Assembly: GCA_964020155.1 (NCBI GenBank)
Contig: OZ026548.1
Coordinates: 1,447,501-1,465,000 of the forward strand
Length of the DNA stretch: 17,500 nucleotides
Source: Chondrilla cf. caribensis
Taxonomy: Eukaryota; Porifera; Demospongiae; Chondrillida; Chondrillidae
Reading direction: 5' to 3'
This document shows, in pieces, positions 1-17,500 of the stretch. Positions within the stretch are counted from its first letter, which is position 1. Each line of letters opens with the position of its first letter. Made by a program: the position numbers and the translations under genes. A model generated the notes under the pieces. It was given only the letters and a program-made list of their open reading frames with translations. It did not search any database and had not been told where the DNA came from.

Positions 1-30
1 CTGTGAAAAATAGACAATTTTGATACAATA

Positions 31-152
<122 letters not shown>

Positions 153-186
153 TGCATACATACATGTGCACACACAACAACCTCAC

Positions 187-8118
<7,932 letters not shown>

Positions 8119-8233
8119 TTCTAAGGAGACGATATATACTGAGAATCGAGTATATATAGAGTGTTTCGCGTAGCTGGAGAAGAATACTCGAAAGAAGACA
8201 CACTAATGTATGGGAGATGACCTCAACTCGAGA

Positions 8234-8241
8234 TATTTATA
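8234..8241 (-). promoter_or_regulatory. TATA-like box of gene B
   Basis: TATAAATA on the minus strand lies about 115 bp upstream of the gene B ATG. A start site 25-30 bp downstream would leave a leader of roughly 90 nt. The intergenic stretch 8242-8818 holds no other gene; a GGGCGGAACCGGAAACC block at 8555-8571 could hold GC-box or ETS-type sites. Confidence 0.4.
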
Positions 8242-8818
8242 GAACAGGTCAAAACAAGGAAGTGGATTGCGCAATATTCAATAGCGCACCGTACTGTACA
8301 GTCGGTAACCCTTCAGCACGAAACTCTAGCTCTAGGCAGAGAGAACTTCAAAATTTCGTGGTAACAGTACTCACATGATGTTAGCAGTAGATGTAGGGAC
8401 TTGACAAAAGTTTTGTGATGGGAGATGCCTTGTGCTAAGAGCTTGATGCTAATGGTTGGACTTACTCGCAGAGTACACTGTATAATATGATCTTAGTGCT
8501 GGCAATCGGGTGCCTGTAATATTTTCAAATTGATTATCAGTGTATGATTAAGTGGGCGGAACCGGAAACCACTCCCACTATTAGACTGAATAGTCATCCA
8601 ATAGATGTAGGATCTTTAGAGTCCTCTTCAAATTTCTAGTATAGTGCACTCTAGCTTGAAGTACAGAATTAAACTCATGGAACAAAGGTTATGGGGTATA
8701 TTCCAAATCTTACAAAAGATTTCTTCAATGACTACTTATAGGGATTGTAAAGTCCCCTATTTTCCACTTCAAATAAATTGTGAATTTGTCAAATGTACCA
8801 TTGCGGATTGAATGTTAA

Positions 8819-8855
8819 TTTATTATTTGATTCACTCAATTACTTGCAATTTATT
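8819..8855 (-). terminator. Poly(A) signals of gene A
   Basis: Two AATAAA hexamers on the minus strand (8850-8855 and 8819-8824) lie about 65 and 95 nt after the gene A stop codon. This is the expected place for cleavage and polyadenylation before gene B begins. Confidence 0.55.
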
Positions 8856-8919
8856 ACTGAATATGAATACAGCATAAAATGAATCAGCACTAAACTAAGC
8901 ATGCATAATCAAATTCGTC

Positions 8920-15493
<6,574 letters not shown>

Positions 15494-15718
15494 CTAAAGA
15501 AGAAGAAATGTAGCATCATATCAAACACACTGTCACGTCGCAAGTATTATAGTGACATTTGGTCCGATACACGCCAATCTCGAGCTCTACAGCTGTAGAT
15601 TCTGCATGGAGCGCCAGGAATTTGTCAAAAGAAGTTCAGTTTTAATTTTAGTACGATTTTTGCCAAAGACTTAAATCCTCATCACCCGGTGACAGGTGTT
15701 TTAACATCGATTAAGACA

Positions 15719-15835
15719 TGCGCCGTGCGGTGGATGGTGAAGGGACTAGACTCCTTAACCTTAACTGGGTGCCTTGTGAAGTAGCCTCTGGCTAAAGGCC
15801 TTCGATTCCCAGTTTAAATAAGTTTCCATAACCAT
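15719..15835 (+). mobile_element. Degenerate tRNA-like SINE head
   Basis: The segment gcgccgtgcggtggatggtg... followed by ggactagactcctt and then ccttcgattccc resembles a tRNA order: D-arm, anticodon arm and a B-box close to GGTTCGANTCC. An extra arm of about 40 nt intervenes and the stems do not pair well, so it is not a functional tRNA. An AT-rich tail with ccataaccataacca follows. Confidence 0.3.
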
Positions 15836-16029
15836 AACCATTGCACCTTGATGAGTAGCGTACGTTCGTTCAAGCATAAAGTAGACCCATCTATCAACAC
15901 TCTAAAGGCATTTGACTTCATTGCCGCGGGTATCGGAGACTAGTTATATAATTATATGAATAGGTTAATTGTAATCTCCTCACAAAACATAATATATCCG
16001 AAGGCATGCAGTCTGACCGCTCAGCTCAC

Positions 16030-16175
16030 CTGGGCGTCGGTCCTTTGGGCGTGTTGTACGTTCCCCCTGCGAGCCGAAAGAGGATGGCAGGGACGAGCCA
16101 ACTGTCGGGCGGATGGCTGTACTTGTTGGGTGGCAGTATCTGATCTCTTACTTGTAGGAAGTCATAAAATGACAT
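16030..16175 (-). other. Probable 5' leader exon of gene A
   Basis: A good donor (CCCAG|gtgagc) ends a GC-rich stretch upstream of gene A exon 2. In the frame that would continue into exon 2 there is no ATG, so it is best read as untranslated leader. It holds a 49-codon ORF (ATG at 16175, stop at 16026) in another frame, which could act as an upstream ORF if unspliced. The far boundary is arbitrary; the true start of the exon is unknown. Confidence 0.4.
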
Positions 16176-16384
16176 GAAGTGCGAATGTCCCTCCGGTCCT
16201 GCCGGTAGTGTACACTTCCGAATGAGACCATCATTACTGAGATCCTCATGACCTCCTAGGGAATTTCAACCCGTCTACGTTACATCATAGACATAAAATT
16301 AATAGATCATTATTTAGTGGTTAAGACATGGGCACGAGTGTATTTTATATGTCATAATGCCCGAGTGTCCATTTCTTAACCAGA

Positions 16385-16490
16385 ATAGCATCCGTTGCTA
16401 CCGTTGCTAGCGCTTAATACATTATAAAATTGCTGCATAATATAGCTGTTTCTATGGTAACGGATGCTATACAACGTTAACGTTAACGTT
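16385..16490. repeat. Inverted repeat followed by (AACGTT)3
   Basis: atagcatccgtt (16385-16396) pairs with aacggatgctat (16459-16470). Directly after this come three copies of the palindrome aacgtt (16473-16490). This lies upstream of gene A and may be a small MITE or part of a regulatory region. The rest of 16176-17176 is AT-rich and I see no gene in it. Confidence 0.55.
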
Positions 16491-17176
16491 ATAACTGAAA
16501 CACGTCGACCCACGCCCTTGTCTCGGGTCATTTTACATTGTAATTTGCTGATGCTATGTACATTTAATCATGTGTTCCTGATTAATTCGTTCAAGCGTGT
16601 AAAATAGCATGTAATACTAATTATAATATCATTATACCTGCACGAAAGAATGGGACCATTTTATCAAATATCTTTAATTTGTATTCTTATGCTCATTCAT
16701 AGAAGTAATGTAACAGCTTCACTGATCATAAAGATGAAATTAATGCTATAATGCAGCAATTTTATAATGCATAAAGTCCTAGCAATTGTATGGAGTTCCA
16801 AGAATATATAATATACGTATATTGACCTATAAAATTAATGAAACATACTTAGTAGATTTATTAATGATGTATACAGCCACAATAATAATAATTAATAAAA
16901 GATGTACGACACAAAACAATTTTATGGCAGAGTTAATAATAAATACAATTCAACTTTTTTCATCTAAATTATAAATTGTAATTAATGAGTGCATTATTCA
17001 AGTCCTCATTGTGATAGCACAATGGCAAGAACTAAAATGACGATAACAAACAATATACAGAAAATAATTGACAAAATGACAATTAAAATGATGATTTTCA
17101 ACTGGAGAGAGAGTGCAAGAATAAGAAGTAGTAAATTACATAATATTATACGTATTGTAACAAAAGAATATAATTA

Positions 17177-17425
17177 TACAGTCAGACCTCTTTACAACAT
17201 CACCCTTGGTATTCTCCCATACACCAGTATACAGTCTGGCCTCTTAAAAACATCACCCTTGGTATTCTCCCATACACCAGTATACAGTCTGGCCTCTTAA
17301 AAACATCACCCTTGGTAGTACTAGCACATACCAGTATACTGTCGGACCTCTTCATAACATCACCCCTGGTAGTGTTCCCATACACTAGTATACAATTGGA
17401 CCTCCTCATAACATCAACCTTATAA
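17177..17425. repeat. 53-bp tandem array
   Basis: About four to five units begin tacagtctggcctctt and continue acatcacccttggta, then a cataca-ccagta junction. Units decay toward the right. The start of each unit resembles a MITE end. Confidence 0.85.
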
Positions 17426-17500
17426 AGCCACTTGTCCCTCTAAATGTGCCTCAATCAACACTATGATTGGATACAGATGGTATTAACTCCTTCTGTCCAC

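Noticed and set aside
16026..16175. 49-codon minus-strand ORF as the first coding exon of gene A
   Set aside because: If joined to exon 2 by the visible donor, its frame hits a stop within a few codons, and it has no likeness to the syntaxin N-peptide. It is kept only as probable leader sequence.
16989..17300. 103-codon plus-strand frame
   Set aside because: Low-complexity AT-rich start and a C-terminal part that is only the 53-bp tandem repeat.

Overview
This window looks like nuclear DNA from an animal. It has spliced genes with GT-AG introns, long CA/GT microsatellites, minisatellites, MITE-type DNA transposon remnants and a poly(A)-tailed LINE fragment. The intron positions and repeat content suggest a marine invertebrate, possibly a sponge or other non-bilaterian. 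That placement is inference; the sequence does not name the species.

The window is built around two head-to-tail genes on the minus strand. Both encode plasma-membrane-type Qa-SNAREs of the syntaxin 1 family. I rebuilt them exon by exon from splice sites, reading frame and my knowledge of the syntaxin family. The upstream copy (gene A) runs from about 16.0 kb (probable leader exon) or 15487 (first in-frame ATG) down to a TGA at 8920. It appears complete: Habc domain, linker, SNARE motif with the zero-layer glutamine, and a C-terminal membrane anchor, about 282 residues in all. The downstream copy (gene B) starts with a classic syntaxin N-peptide at 8118. It continues through exon 8 at 187-276 and leaves the window before its SNARE motif is finished. 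Only about 800 bp separates the gene A stop codon from the gene B ATG, and this gap holds two AATAAA signals for A and a TATA-like box for B.

Exon sizes 3 to 7 are identical in the two copies (97, 75, 77, 109 and 74 nt), and shared introns keep the same kinds of repeat at matching positions. Divergence is patchy: exons 4 and 7 and pieces of intron are nearly the same, while exons 2 and 3 differ strongly. Gene A seems to have lost the N-peptide that gene B keeps.

Introns and flanks by region: 1-186 (TG)n; 277-1086 a 24-bp minisatellite and GAT-rich DNA; 1161-1472 (CA)n; 1582-2291 GT/GA-rich minisatellite; 2687-2904 (CA)n; 3002-7396 the long intron 2 of gene B, with a 43-bp minisatellite derived from a transposon end, a 24-bp minisatellite and three CA blocks; 9576-10635 an intron with a pogo/Tigger-like MITE; 11553-12964 an intron with a recent LINE-type insertion in the opposite orientation; 13373-13750 (CA)n; 13848-15421 an intron with MITE ends; 15494-16025 a probable first intron with a degenerate tRNA-like SINE head; 16176-17176 AT-rich DNA with no gene I can support; 17177-17425 a 53-bp tandem array that also resembles a MITE end.

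The most notable signals are the loss of the Munc18-binding N-peptide in one copy, simple repeats lying right next to five 5' splice sites, and the apparent birth of two unrelated tandem arrays from MITE termini.
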